From Lysobacteraceae bacterium NML93-0399 (GTDB taxonomy: Bacteria; Pseudomonadota; Gammaproteobacteria; Xanthomonadales; Xanthomonadaceae): 64,000 bases of DNA. The position numbers were made by a program, and so were the translations under genes. The notes under the pieces were generated by a model that saw only the letters and a list, made by a program, of their open reading frames with translations, was not told the DNA's origin and did no database searches. The stretch is taken from assembly GCA_002307375.1 (NCBI GenBank), contig NTJI01000003.1:1-64000 (forward strand), written 5' to 3'. How positions within the stretch are numbered: position 1 is the first letter of the stretch; each line of letters begins with the position of its first letter. Of this stretch, positions 53,861 to 61,984 are shown one piece after another.

Positions 53861-55702
53861 ATGAGCGCCGAGTCGCCCATCACGCCTGCAGAATCCCCCA
53901 AGTTCACCGATCTCGCCCTGCCCGAGCCGCTGCTGCGCGCGCTCGCCGCTGTGGGCTACGAATCGCCCTCGCCGATCCAGGCCGCGACGATCCCGCCGCT
54001 GCTCGACGGTCGCGACGTGCTGGGCCAGGCCCAGACCGGCACCGGCAAGACCGCCGCATTCGCGCTGCCGGTGCTCGCCCGCATCGATCCGGCCGCGCGC
54101 AAGCCGCAGGCACTGGTGCTGGCCCCGACCCGCGAGCTGGCGATCCAGGTCGCCGAGGCCTTCCACAAGTACGCCGCGCACATGCCGGGCTTCCAGGTGC
54201 TGCCGATCTACGGCGGCCAGGGATATGCCCAGCAGCTCTCCGCGCTCAAGCGCGGCGTGCAGGTCATCGTCGGCACGCCCGGCCGCGTGATCGATCACCT
54301 GGAGCGCGGCTCGCTGGATCTGTCCGAGCTGCGCGCGCTGGTGCTCGACGAAGCCGACGAGATGCTGCGCATGGGCTTCATCGACGACGTCGAAGCCGTG
54401 CTGAAGAAGACGCCCGAGACGCGCCAGGTTGCGCTGTTCTCGGCCACGATGCCAAGCCAGATCAAGCGCATCGCGCAGACGTATCTCAAGGAGCCGGTCG
54501 AGATCGCGATCAAGGCGACCACGACGACGGCGGCCAACATCCGCCAGCGTTACTGGATGGTCAGCGGCGTCAACAAGCTCGATGCGTTGACGCGCATCCT
54601 CGAAGCCGAGCCCTTCGACGCGATGATCATCTTCGCGCGCACCAAGCTCGCCACCGAGGAACTGGCGCAGAAGCTGTCGGCGCGTGGCCTGTCGGCCGCG
54701 GCGATCAACGGCGATCTCGACCAGAAGCAACGTGAGCGCGCGATCCAGAACCTCAAGGACGGTCGCCTCGACGTGCTGGTCGCCACCGACGTGGCCGCGC
54801 GCGGCCTGGACGTGGAGCGCATCAGCCACGTGCTGAATTACGACATTCCCTACGACACCGAAAGCTACGTCCACCGCATCGGTCGCACCGGCCGCGCCGG
54901 TCGCAGCGGCGAGGCGATCCTGTTCGTGGCCCCACGCGAGCGCGGCATGCTCGGCGCGATCGAGCGCGCCACGCGGCAGAAGATCGAGCAGATGCAGCTG
55001 CCGAGCGTCGAGACGGTCAACGAAGCGCGCGTGGGCAAGTTCCTCGACAAGATCACCGCTGCGCTGTCGGGCAGCGATCTGGGCATCTTCCGCGACCTCG
55101 TCGAGCGCTACGAGCGCGAGCACAACGTGCCGGCGGCCGAAATCGCCGCGGCGCTGGCGAAGGTCGTGCAGGGTGAGACGCCGCTGCTGCTGGAGCCGCC
55201 GCGCAAGCCCGAGAAGCCGATGTTCGAGCGCGAATACACCGAGCGCCCCGGCGGCCGCGACGCCTCGCGCGCCGCACGCGAGCCGCGTGAACCCCGCGAG
55301 CCCCGCGCCCCGCGCGCCGACACCGGCCCGCGCGAGCCGGACGTGGGCATGGAGACGTTCCGCATCGAGGTCGGCTACCAGCACGGCGTGCAGCCGGGCA
55401 ACATCGTCGGCGCGATCGCCAACGAGGCGGATCTCGAAAGCAGGTTCATCGGCCGCATCGACATCCGCGACGACTACAGCCTGGTCGACCTGCCCGAAGG
55501 CATGCCGCGCGAGCTGCTCGAGCATCTGAAGAAGGTGCGCGTTGCCGGCCAGGCGATCCGCATGCGCCGCGCCGAGGACGCCGACATGGTCGCCGCTCCG
55601 CCACGCGGCAAGCGTCCGTTCGGCGCCAAGCCGGGCAACCGGCCGGGCGGCTTCAAGCCGGGCGGCCCGCGCAAGGGTCCGCCGCGTCGCGATCCGCGCT
55701 GA
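53861..55702 (+). CDS. deaD: DEAD-box RNA helicase, CsdA/DeaD type
   Basis: 613 residues. The helicase core has the Q motif (FTDLALPEPLLRALAAVGYE, IQAATIP), motif I AQTGTGKT (~56-63), DEAD (~163-166), SAT, and motif VI HRIGRTGRAGR. Residues ~497-566 form a DbpA-type RNA-binding domain (METFRIEVGYQHGVQPGNIV). An Arg/Glu/Pro-rich spacer precedes it and a basic Gly/Arg/Pro tail ends the protein. This plan fits CsdA/DeaD, which unwinds structured RNA during ribosome assembly and cold growth. It is divergent from the GST gene. Confidence 0.93.
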   Translation: MSAESPITPAESPKFTDLALPEPLLRALAAVGYESPSPIQAATIPPLLDGRDVLGQAQTGTGKTAAFALPVLARIDPAARKPQALVLAPTRELAIQVAEAFHKYAAHMPGFQVLPIYGGQGYAQQLSALKRGVQVIVGTPGRVIDHLERGSLDLSELRALVLDEADEMLRMGFIDDVEAVLKKTPETRQVALFSATMPSQIKRIAQTYLKEPVEIAIKATTTTAANIRQRYWMVSGVNKLDALTRILEAEPFDAMIIFARTKLATEELAQKLSARGLSAAAINGDLDQKQRERAIQNLKDGRLDVLVATDVAARGLDVERISHVLNYDIPYDTESYVHRIGRTGRAGRSGEAILFVAPRERGMLGAIERATRQKIEQMQLPSVETVNEARVGKFLDKITAALSGSDLGIFRDLVERYEREHNVPAAEIAAALAKVVQGETPLLLEPPRKPEKPMFEREYTERPGGRDASRAAREPREPREPRAPRADTGPREPDVGMETFRIEVGYQHGVQPGNIVGAIANEADLESRFIGRIDIRDDYSLVDLPEGMPRELLEHLKKVRVAGQAIRMRRAEDADMVAAPPRGKRPFGAKPGNRPGGFKPGGPRKGPPRRDPR

Positions 55703-55730
55703 AAATCCATCGGTCACAGGTGTTTTTCTC

Positions 55731-55760
55731 CCGTCATTCCGGCGAAAGCCGGAATGACGG
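55731..55760. repeat. REP-like hairpin after the helicase gene
   Basis: CCGTCATTCCGGC and GCCGGAATGACGG pair over 13 bases with a GAAA tetraloop. It is the GTCATTCC/GGAATGAC palindrome common in proteobacterial intergenic DNA. It may also protect or end the helicase mRNA, though no U-tract follows. Confidence 0.8.
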
Positions 55761-55803
55761 GGCGGCTGGATGCCCGGAAAGGCCGACGCACTAGAATCGG
55801 GCC

Positions 55804-56559
55804 ATGCCCCGCATCCTCGTCTTCCAGCACGTCGCCGCCGAGCCGCTGGGCACGCTCGATCCGCTGATCCGCCGGCGCGGGCATCGCATCCGCTTCGTCA
55901 ACTTCGAGCGCGAGCCGGACGCGCAACCGAACGTGGACCGCTACCGCGGCCTGGTCGTGCTCGGTGGACCGATGAATGTCGAAGAGCGGGAGGCGCGGCC
56001 GCACCTGATGACCGAACTGCTCGCGATCGAGCGCATGCTCGAACTCGGCCGCCCTGTGCTCGGCATCTGCCTCGGCGCGCAGTTGCTGGCGCACGTGCTG
56101 GGCGCGCCGGTGCGGCGCATCGAGCGCCCCGAGATCGGCTGGTATCCGCTGTTGACCACCGACGCCGGCCGACTCGACCCGGTGCTCGCACCGCTCGGTG
56201 CGCGCGCACCCGTATTCCAGTGGCATGGCCGGCATTTCGAAGTGCCGTCGACCGCGGTGCATCTCGCCCGCACCGACAGCTGCGAGCAACAGGCCTTCCG
56301 CTACGGCGACAACGCCTACGGCTTCCAGTTCCACCTGGAGATGGATCGCCCGCTGATCGAGCGCTGGCTGGCCACGCCGGCCTACCGGGCCGAGCTGGCG
56401 GCCTCGGGCCTGCCGCACGACGACGCCGCGATCCGCACGCTCACGCAGCAGCACATCGCCCCGATGCAGGCGCAGGCCGAAGCGGTGTTCAACAATTTCC
56501 TCGATCTCGTCGGCCGCCCCGACCGGCGCTTCGTGCTGCCGTCGCGCGAGTTCGGCTGA
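55804..56559 (+). CDS. Class I glutamine amidotransferase-like protein
   Basis: 251 residues with the GATase1 fold: oxyanion GGPMNVEE (~58), nucleophile Cys in LGICLGAQLL (~88), and His/Glu in FQFHLEMD (~178-180). It resembles the GMP-synthase-like stand-alone glutaminases (YfeJ/GuaA-N type) and GatD-like proteins, which have no synthetase domain in the same chain. The acceptor enzyme is unknown and no partner is adjacent. Confidence 0.88.
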   Translation: MPRILVFQHVAAEPLGTLDPLIRRRGHRIRFVNFEREPDAQPNVDRYRGLVVLGGPMNVEEREARPHLMTELLAIERMLELGRPVLGICLGAQLLAHVLGAPVRRIERPEIGWYPLLTTDAGRLDPVLAPLGARAPVFQWHGRHFEVPSTAVHLARTDSCEQQAFRYGDNAYGFQFHLEMDRPLIERWLATPAYRAELAASGLPHDDAAIRTLTQQHIAPMQAQAEAVFNNFLDLVGRPDRRFVLPSREFG

Positions 56560-56567
56560 CCGTCCCC

Positions 56568-56637
56568 TGTAGGAGCGCGCTCGCGCGCGATGGGGCATTC
56601 CCGTGAGAGCGCCATCGCGCGCGAGCGCGCTCCTACA
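56568..56637. repeat. GTAG-type palindromic repeat, inverted pair
   Basis: TGTAGGAGCGCGCTCGCGCG starts the left arm and GAGCGCGCTCCTACA ends the right; the arms are spaced by ~22 bases. It overlaps the last codons of the small membrane protein gene on the minus strand by five bases. Confidence 0.8.
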
Positions 56638-56854
56638 GGAATTCGATGTCCGGCAATGCGATTTCGGGCACGCGCACGTCCGGACCCAGCACGTAGAACA
56701 GTTCCCCCAACGTCGGCCAGCCGAAGTACGGCGCCAGCCACCAGTAGGCGGCGATGACGATCAGCACGGTGACGATCAGCCGCAGCACCACACCGGCGAC
56801 TTTGAAGGCCAGCCAAATGCCGAGGATCACGAGAACGAAGCCGAGCCAGCTCAT
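56633..56854 (-). CDS. Small membrane protein of unknown function
   Basis: 73 residues with two hydrophobic stretches (MSWLGFVLVILGIWLAFKVA and VLRLIVTVLIVIAAYWWLAP) and a short polar tail ending PEIALPDIEFL. Not a family I can name. Its ATG overlaps the stop of the rhodanese gene (ATGA), so it is translated with it. Its 3' end runs into a GTAG repeat. Confidence 0.7.
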   Translation of the reverse strand: MSWLGFVLVILGIWLAFKVAGVVLRLIVTVLIVIAAYWWLAPYFGWPTLGELFYVLGPDVRVPEIALPDIEFL

Positions 56855-57600
56855 GCGGGCACGCCATCGTGCAGGGGGCGCAACCGGGGATCGAGGGCTA
56901 CGCGTTCGTCGAACACGAAGCAGCGGCCCTCGTAGCCGAAACCGCCGACCTGTTCGAAATAGCCGAGGATGCCGCCATCGAGCTGCAGCACGTTGTCCAT
57001 GCCATCGGCACGCATCCACAGCGCGGCTTTCTCGCAGCGGATGCCACCGGTGCAGAAGCTCACCACGGTGGCATCGCGCAGATCTTCGCGGTGCGGTGCG
57101 AGGGCATCGGGCAGTTCGGTGAAGTTGTCGATCGGCAAGGTGAGCGCATTGGCAAAGGTGCCGAAACCGAACTCTTCGCGGTTGCGCGTGTCGAGCAGCA
57201 CCAGACGCTTGCCGGCATCGTCGTGCCCCTGCGCGATCCAGCGCGCCAGCGTTTCCGGGGCGACATCGGGCGCGCGCGCCGGCGCCTCGAGCGGCATCGC
57301 CTCGGCCTTGCGGAAGCTGATGATCTCGGGCTTGACCTTCACCTTGAGCCGAGCGAACGGCACGGATTCGCTGCGGCTGCGCTTGACCTGCAGGCTCGCG
57401 AAACGCGCGTCGCTCCGGACCGCGTCGATCAATGCGTCGATCGCCTCGACGCGACCCGCCAGAAACAGGTTGATGCCCTCGGGCGCCACCAGCACGGTGC
57501 CGCGCAGATCCCCGGCCTCGGCCAACGCGCGCAGCCTGTCAGCGACGGCGGCAGGATCGTCGATGGCGACGAAGTGGTAGGCGGCGAAGTTGTCGATCAT
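56851..57600 (-). CDS. trhO: tRNA uridine hydroxylase TrhO/YceA-type rhodanese
   Basis: 249 residues. The N-terminal acylphosphatase-like domain (GTVLVAPEGINLFLAGRVEA) is followed by a rhodanese domain with LLDTRNREEFGFG and the active Cys ~182 in VVSFCTGGIRCEKAA. It ends with the short GYFEQVGGFGYEGRCFVFDE block. This is the plan of E. coli YceA (TrhO), which hydroxylates U34 of tRNA on the way to (m)cmo5U. Relatives are longer at the C-terminus with a zinc-like Cys cluster, which is absent here. The start MIDNFAAYHF is well supported by conservation. Confidence 0.88.
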   Translation of the reverse strand: MIDNFAAYHFVAIDDPAAVADRLRALAEAGDLRGTVLVAPEGINLFLAGRVEAIDALIDAVRSDARFASLQVKRSRSESVPFARLKVKVKPEIISFRKAEAMPLEAPARAPDVAPETLARWIAQGHDDAGKRLVLLDTRNREEFGFGTFANALTLPIDNFTELPDALAPHREDLRDATVVSFCTGGIRCEKAALWMRADGMDNVLQLDGGILGYFEQVGGFGYEGRCFVFDERVALDPRLRPLHDGVPA

Positions 57601-58025
57601 GGGCGCAATTGTAGCGGTGCCGGCTGCCCGGCCTCCGCTTTGAAGCCCGACCCTGCATGCCGCACCTTTGCAGAAGCCGGATCTGCCAATCTTCCGATCG
57701 TCATTCCGCGAGCGCGGGATCCGGCGACTCTGCATCTCAAAGGCTCAACGGCGCTGGATCCCCGCTTCCGCGGGGATGACGAGATGTTTCGAGATTCTTG
57801 GACAGGCCAGGCGTGCAGGTGAGCGAAGCATTCCGAATGCCTACGCGCTTCGCCGGGCCCGGCGGGTCTGAAGAGGCGAGCCGTCTGGTCGAAATGCAAG
57901 GCGGACGTGCAAGTCGCCCGCACGAAACGCAACCCGGACGATCGGATCGGACCCCCACACCGACCTTCCCCCGCTCGCGGGGGGAAGGCGCCGTTTGTTG
58001 CGCGCATCCAGCGCGCGCGGGGAAA
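57601..58025. other. 425-base intergenic region with a REP pair
   Basis: No gene is seen. It contains an inverted pair of REP-type palindromes at 57700-57780: GTCATTCCGCGAGCGCGGGA on the left and CCCGCTTCCGCGGGGATGAC on the right. The rest (57781-58025) shows no clear promoter for either neighbour and no tRNA-like fold; a purine-rich stretch near 57970-57985 is not explained. Confidence 0.7.
57700..57780. repeat. REP-type inverted pair (GTCAT...ATGAC)
   Basis: Two palindromic units face each other over 81 bases, each with a CCGCG stem, and the outer GTCAT/ATGAC ends match. They belong to the same family as the hairpins at 11040 and 55731, and differ from the GTAG family. Confidence 0.7.
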
Positions 58026-59591
58026 TTACTGCTCGTAGTTTTCGCGCACGAAGCGGTCGAACAGACGCACGCCGTACGCCGATGCACCGGCCGGCGTTGT
58101 CGACAGTTCGTTGCCGTCGCGCCAGGCCATGCCGGCGATGTCGAGATGGGCCCAGGCGCGGCCTTCATCGATGAACTCGCCGATGAAGTGCGCCGCGGTG
58201 CCGGAGCCCGGACGGCCGCCGCCGTTGCGCATGTCGGCGATCTGAGATTCGAGCAGCTTGCCGTAGCCGGGGTGCAGCGGCATGCGCCACACCGGCTCGC
58301 CCGCGGCCTCGCCCGCGGCGGTCAGCTGCGCGGCCAGCGCGTCGTCGCGCGTGAACATGCCGGCGTAGTCATTGCCGAGCGCGGTGACGATGGCGCCGGT
58401 AAGCGTGGCGATGTCGACGATCGCGCGCGGATTGTCCTGGCGCTGTACGTACCAGAGCGCATCGACCAGCACCATGCGGCCTTCGGCATCGGTGCTCATG
58501 ATCTCGTAGGTCTTGCCGGCCGCGGTGCGGATCACATCGCCCGGGCGCACCGCGGTGCCGGAGGGCATGTTCTCGGCCAGCGCCACCATCGCCACCGCGT
58601 TGACCTGCGCATTGCGGCCGGCCAGCGCGAGCACGGCGCCGGTCGCACTCGCCGCGCCGGTCATGTCGTACTTCATGCGCCACATGTTCTCGCTGGGCTT
58701 GATCGAGATGCCGCCGGTATCGAAGGTGATGCCCTTGCCGACGAAAGCGACCGGCGCCTCGCCGCGTGCGCCGCCCGAGTAGCGGATCGCCATCATCCGC
58801 GGCGGTCGTGCACTGCCCTGCCCCACGGCCAGGATGCTGCCCATGCCCAGGCGCTCCATTGCCGGCACGTCGAGCACTTCGATGCTCACGTTGGCCATTC
58901 CGGCGAAGGCTTCGCGGGTGCGCTCGACGAAGGTTTCGGGATAGATCGCATTGGCCGGCTCGGTGACGAGGTCGCGGGCGAACTTCACCCCGTCGGCCAC
59001 CGCCTTCCAGTCGCGGTCCCATGCGCCGGCCGCATCCGCGCCGGCCGGACTGCGCACGACCAGCGTACCGGTTCCGGCGGCGTCGTTGTCGCTGCGCGTG
59101 GTGCGGTACTTGTCGAAACGGTACTGGCCCAGCGTTGCTCCGAACGCGAGCTGCGCCGCGGCGCCCGCCTCGGCGCCCTCCCAGAGCACGTCGATCTGCG
59201 GCGCCTTGCTGCGCGCGGCGAAACGACCGATGTGGCCTCCGATGTCTTCGATGCGACGGGCATCCGGCGCGCCTGCACCGGTGCCGACGAGCAGAACGCG
59301 ATCGAAGCCGGCGATGCCCGGCAGGTCGAGCTGGCTGTCGGCCTTGCCGCTGAAGCCTGCGGCGACGATCGCCCGCGACAGCGCGCCCTGGCTGGCCGCA
59401 TCGATCTGCGCGAACGCGCCCTGGCGCGATGCCCCCGACGCCGCTTCCGGCACTGCGAGCACGAGCGTGCCGCTCTGCGGCGCGTGGGCCGCCTCGAAGC
59501 GGACGTCGCGTTGAGCCGCGGCCGGCAGGGCCGCCAATGCGGCGATGAGAAGGGTCGGGGCGAGCAACTGGGACGAGCGAGGACGGCGCAT
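58026..59591 (-). CDS. Exported M17 leucyl aminopeptidase
   Basis: 521 residues. A signal peptide (MRRPRSSQLLAPTLLIAALA, cleaved around PAAAQ) is followed by the N-terminal macro-like domain and the catalytic domain. Metal and catalytic residues lie in FVGKGITFDTGGISIKP (~283-300) and STDAEGRMVLVDAL (~364-377). M17 enzymes such as PepA are usually cytosolic hexamers, so an exported version is less common and would digest peptides in the periplasm or outside. The PepA DNA-binding role needs a cytosolic protein and so does not apply. Confidence 0.9.
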   Translation of the reverse strand: MRRPRSSQLLAPTLLIAALAALPAAAQRDVRFEAAHAPQSGTLVLAVPEAASGASRQGAFAQIDAASQGALSRAIVAAGFSGKADSQLDLPGIAGFDRVLLVGTGAGAPDARRIEDIGGHIGRFAARSKAPQIDVLWEGAEAGAAAQLAFGATLGQYRFDKYRTTRSDNDAAGTGTLVVRSPAGADAAGAWDRDWKAVADGVKFARDLVTEPANAIYPETFVERTREAFAGMANVSIEVLDVPAMERLGMGSILAVGQGSARPPRMMAIRYSGGARGEAPVAFVGKGITFDTGGISIKPSENMWRMKYDMTGAASATGAVLALAGRNAQVNAVAMVALAENMPSGTAVRPGDVIRTAAGKTYEIMSTDAEGRMVLVDALWYVQRQDNPRAIVDIATLTGAIVTALGNDYAGMFTRDDALAAQLTAAGEAAGEPVWRMPLHPGYGKLLESQIADMRNGGGRPGSGTAAHFIGEFIDEGRAWAHLDIAGMAWRDGNELSTTPAGASAYGVRLFDRFVRENYEQ

Positions 59592-59791
59592 GGAATCTCC
59601 GGGCGATGGCAGGGTCCGCCGCGCGAGCGCGGCAACCGACGACTCTACCAAGCCCGGCGGCACCTGCAGCCGTGCCTGCGCCCCCGCTGCTCCCCGGACG
59701 GGGCCGTGAAGCCTGCACATGCCACTCGCATCAGTCGGCACGGGCTCTCAGGCAGCCGGCGCCTCGGCTGCGTGCCGGGCGGTGTGCGCGC

Positions 59792-60007
59792 CTAGTTCTT
59801 CGGCGAACCATCTTTGGCGAGATGGCGGCTGGCCCACATGTTGTCGACGAGATTCGGATAACGGCGCCCGGCGTTCTCGGCACGCTGCTGGGCGGCCTGC
59901 TTCTGCGCGGTCGTCAGATGTCCCCGGGCCGCAGGCGGCTTGGGATTGGGGCGCGTCCACGGCTTGGTCTTCGGTCTGGGGTGCGCGCGGCTGGGCGTGG
60001 TCGGCAT
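59792..60007 (-). CDS. Small basic conserved protein
   Basis: 71 residues. The N-terminal half is Lys/Pro/Arg-rich (PRPKTKPWTRPNPKPP). The C-terminal half is helical with AGRRYPNLVDNMWASRHLAK, which looks conserved in xanthomonads. No named domain. The start at 60007 (MPTTPSRAHP) is preferred; the open frame extends to an ATG at 60109. Cytosolic; perhaps nucleic-acid binding because of its charge. Confidence 0.6.
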   Translation of the reverse strand: MPTTPSRAHPRPKTKPWTRPNPKPPAARGHLTTAQKQAAQQRAENAGRRYPNLVDNMWASRHLAKDGSPKN

Positions 60008-60134
60008 GCAGGTACCTGGAGCGGCTGGTTGCCCGCCCGGTCGCGACTGGGTGGCGGCGCGAACGGTCAGCGGCGAATTTCGAGCCTGCGCAAGCCTGCA
60101 TCGCGCCAATGTGACGCGACGCGTAGCCGCGCGT

Positions 60135-60500
60135 TCAGCGCGAGAGCATGTAGCCCGGAACGGCCATCAGTCCGATCAGGAAGATGATCGCGACGACGAT
60201 CAGCACCACGCGCATCGGATCGGCGCGGACGATGTCGCCGAAGGTCTCGGCGGTCCCTTCACGCTCGGCCTGCGCCTGCTCGGCGCGCGCCCGGGCCTGA
60301 CGGTCACGCTGGTAGTCGGCCATCAGGGCTTTCGCGCGCGGCAGATCGTCGTTCTCGCGCAGCCAGATGCCGCCCTGCGAGATGCCGAACGGGCTCGGAC
60401 GCGTCTGGTACCAGTCGATGCCCGCGGCGTCGAGGAAGGCGCGCACGTCGGCGGCCTCGTCTTCGGGCACGTAGCGCAGATTGAGCAGGAGTTTCGCCAT
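60135..60500 (-). CDS. Small membrane-anchored protein (possibly DUF6164 type)
   Basis: 121 residues. A cytosolic domain (MAKLLLNLRYVPEDEAADVR, FLDAAGIDWYQTRPSPFGIS, GGIWLRENDDLPRAKALMAD) resembles the alpha/beta fold of small putative signal-transducing proteins. It is followed by a charged helix and one C-terminal membrane helix (VVLIVVAIIFLIGLMAVPGY). I recall similar proteins under DUF6164, but cannot confirm it here. Function unknown. Confidence 0.75.
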   Translation of the reverse strand: MAKLLLNLRYVPEDEAADVRAFLDAAGIDWYQTRPSPFGISQGGIWLRENDDLPRAKALMADYQRDRQARARAEQAQAEREGTAETFGDIVRADPMRVVLIVVAIIFLIGLMAVPGYMLSR

Positions 60501-60570
60501 GGCGCGGATCATACCGGTCGGCATCAGGCGACGCGCGCAGGTGACGGCTGCGCCTCGACAGACCGCCCTC

Positions 60571-60640
60571 TGTAGGAGCGCGCTTGCGCGCGAAATGGTC
60601 TTCGCGGTGAAGTGCAATCGCGCGCAAGCGCGCTCCTACA
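60571..60640. repeat. GTAG-type palindromic repeat, inverted pair
   Basis: TGTAGGAGCGCGCTTGCGCG on the left and CGCAAGCGCGCTCCTACA on the right, with ~25 bases between. It is 71 bases upstream of the small membrane-anchored gene's start, in the gap between two minus-strand genes. Confidence 0.85.
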
Positions 60641-60679
60641 AAAGCAGGTTGGCGCGCGGACCATTCCGAAGATGCTTTC

Positions 60680-60749
60680 TGTAGGAGCGCGCTTGCGCGC
60701 GAAGCGGTCTTTCCGGTAAAGCGCAATCGCGCGCGAGCGCGCGCCTGCA
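60680..60749. repeat. GTAG-type palindromic repeat, second tandem inverted pair
   Basis: This lies 39 bases after the previous element. The left arm is intact (TGTAGGAGCGCGCTTGCGCG), while the right arm is degenerate (GCGCGCGCCTGCAG in place of GCGCGCTCCTACAG). It ends eight bases before the stop of the HD-domain gene. Two elements in a row suggest local duplication. Confidence 0.75.
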
Positions 60750-60757
60750 GAAGCAGG

Positions 60758-61387
60758 TCAGCGCTTGGTCGTGACGGCGCGCCGCAGGTTGTGGCGTGCC
60801 CGCGTGTCGAGCCGGGCGTGGAAGCCCTCATCGAGGAAGATGCGGGGGCGCGCCAGCAGACTCTTGAGGAACCGGCGCCGGTTGACGGCGTAGAGCCAGC
60901 GCGGCACGTGGCGGTACTCGGCGGCGATCCCGCGGTCGTAGGCGTCGAACGTGGCGTCGTCGGCAGCGAGGATCGCCATGTCGCAGTCGAGGAAGCGACG
61001 CGTATCGTCGGGATGCGGATCGTCGGCGAAGTCGTCCGGCCCGAGCTGTCCATGACGTGCGGTGAGCCGGATCAGATGGGCAACGCGTGCCGTGTCGATG
61101 CCGGCTTCGGGCAGCCATCGAGCGATCGATTCGAGCGCCAGATCCGCCGAGCGCGCCTCGTTGTCGCCGGCGCGGGCGTCGTAGACCGCGTCGTGATACA
61201 GGATGGCCAGCCGCACCTCGCGCGGCTGGGCCCACCCTGCCCCTTGCGCGACGTCGTCGAACACGCCCAGGACCGCCTCGACATGCGCGAAGTTGTGATA
61301 CGCCCGCGGCGGCGTCTGGTAGGCGGCCTGCAGCGCCTCGCGCATCGGCGCGGGCAGTTCGGCCACTGCGTCGTGAGCGGCGTTCAT
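60758..61387 (-). CDS. HD-superfamily metal-dependent phosphohydrolase
   Basis: 209 residues. The metal ligands typical of the family are visible: YHNFAHVEAVL (His), AILYHDAVYDARAGDNEARS (His-Asp) and a later FLDCDMAILAADD (Asp). The family is widespread and described as predicted metal-dependent HD phosphohydrolases; the substrate is unknown. The C-terminus is Arg-rich. Its start overlaps the stop of the DMT transporter gene (ATGA). Confidence 0.85.
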   Translation of the reverse strand: MNAAHDAVAELPAPMREALQAAYQTPPRAYHNFAHVEAVLGVFDDVAQGAGWAQPREVRLAILYHDAVYDARAGDNEARSADLALESIARWLPEAGIDTARVAHLIRLTARHGQLGPDDFADDPHPDDTRRFLDCDMAILAADDATFDAYDRGIAAEYRHVPRWLYAVNRRRFLKSLLARPRIFLDEGFHARLDTRARHNLRRAVTTKR

Positions 61388-61851
61388 GCGCCGCCCGCCT
61401 GCCACGGCCGGACGACCAGCAATGCGCCCACCGCCACCAGCAGCGCACCCAGCAGGCGCATCCAGTTGACCGGCCGCGGCTCGGCGAGAACGCCGAAGTG
61501 GTCGAGTGCGAGCGAGCCCACCAGCTGTCCGGCAACGACGAGGCAGATCATGCCCGCGGCCCCCAGCCGCGGCACCAGCAGCGTGCCGCAGAACACGAAC
61601 ACCGCGCCGATCAGGCCGCCGCACCAGAGCCACGGCGGCAGCGTGGCGAGGGTCCGCACAGACGGTATCGGCGTGCGCGTGACCAGCAGCACCAGCGCCA
61701 GTGCGACCGTGCCGACAGCGAACGACAGGAAAGATGCGAACAGCGGCCCTTGCGTCAGCGCGCCGACGCGCGCATTGAGCAGCGCCTGCAGCGGCAGCAG
61801 CATGCCCACCAGCAGGGCGACGACGATGCTCAGCAGCATCCAGTGGTGCAT
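61384..61851 (-). CDS. DMT-family transporter, YdcZ/DUF606 type
   Basis: 155 residues with about five membrane helices: WMLLSIVVALLVGMLLPLQA, FLSFAVGTVALALVLLV, WLWCGGLIGAVFVFCGTLLV, GAAGMICLVVAGQLVGSLAL and LLGALLVAVGALLVV. The half-size DMT arrangement (ALLNARVGALTQGPLFASFL near the start) is that of DUF606 proteins, which work as dimers. Substrate unknown. It precedes the HD hydrolase gene in an overlapping pair. Confidence 0.88.
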   Translation of the reverse strand: MHHWMLLSIVVALLVGMLLPLQALLNARVGALTQGPLFASFLSFAVGTVALALVLLVTRTPIPSVRTLATLPPWLWCGGLIGAVFVFCGTLLVPRLGAAGMICLVVAGQLVGSLALDHFGVLAEPRPVNWMRLLGALLVAVGALLVVRPWQAGGA

Positions 61852-61922
61852 CGTAGGGCTCCGCCAGAACGGGCGGCCAGTCTAGCGGCCGGAAAGCCGG
61901 CACATGGCACGCCACACGTGAA

Positions 61923-61949
61923 AACGGGCCGGTACAAGACCGGCCCGTT
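61923..61949 (-). terminator. Terminator after the PA2169-family gene
   Basis: AACGGGCCGGT and ACCGGCCCGTT make a perfect 11-base stem around ACAAG. On the minus strand it is followed by TTTTC, so it fits an intrinsic terminator 36 bases past the stop at 61985. Confidence 0.85.
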
Positions 61950-61984
61950 GCATATCGGATGATGCCGCAGACGCGGCGCGCCGC

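Noticed and set aside
57781-58025. Possible small RNA or tRNA in the intergenic DNA.
   Set aside because: No cloverleaf, promoter or terminator could be built from the sequence; only REP units are clear.
60571-60749. Tandem palindromes as a CRISPR array.
   Set aside because: Repeats are internally palindromic, irregularly spaced, have no unique spacers of constant length, and recur elsewhere singly.
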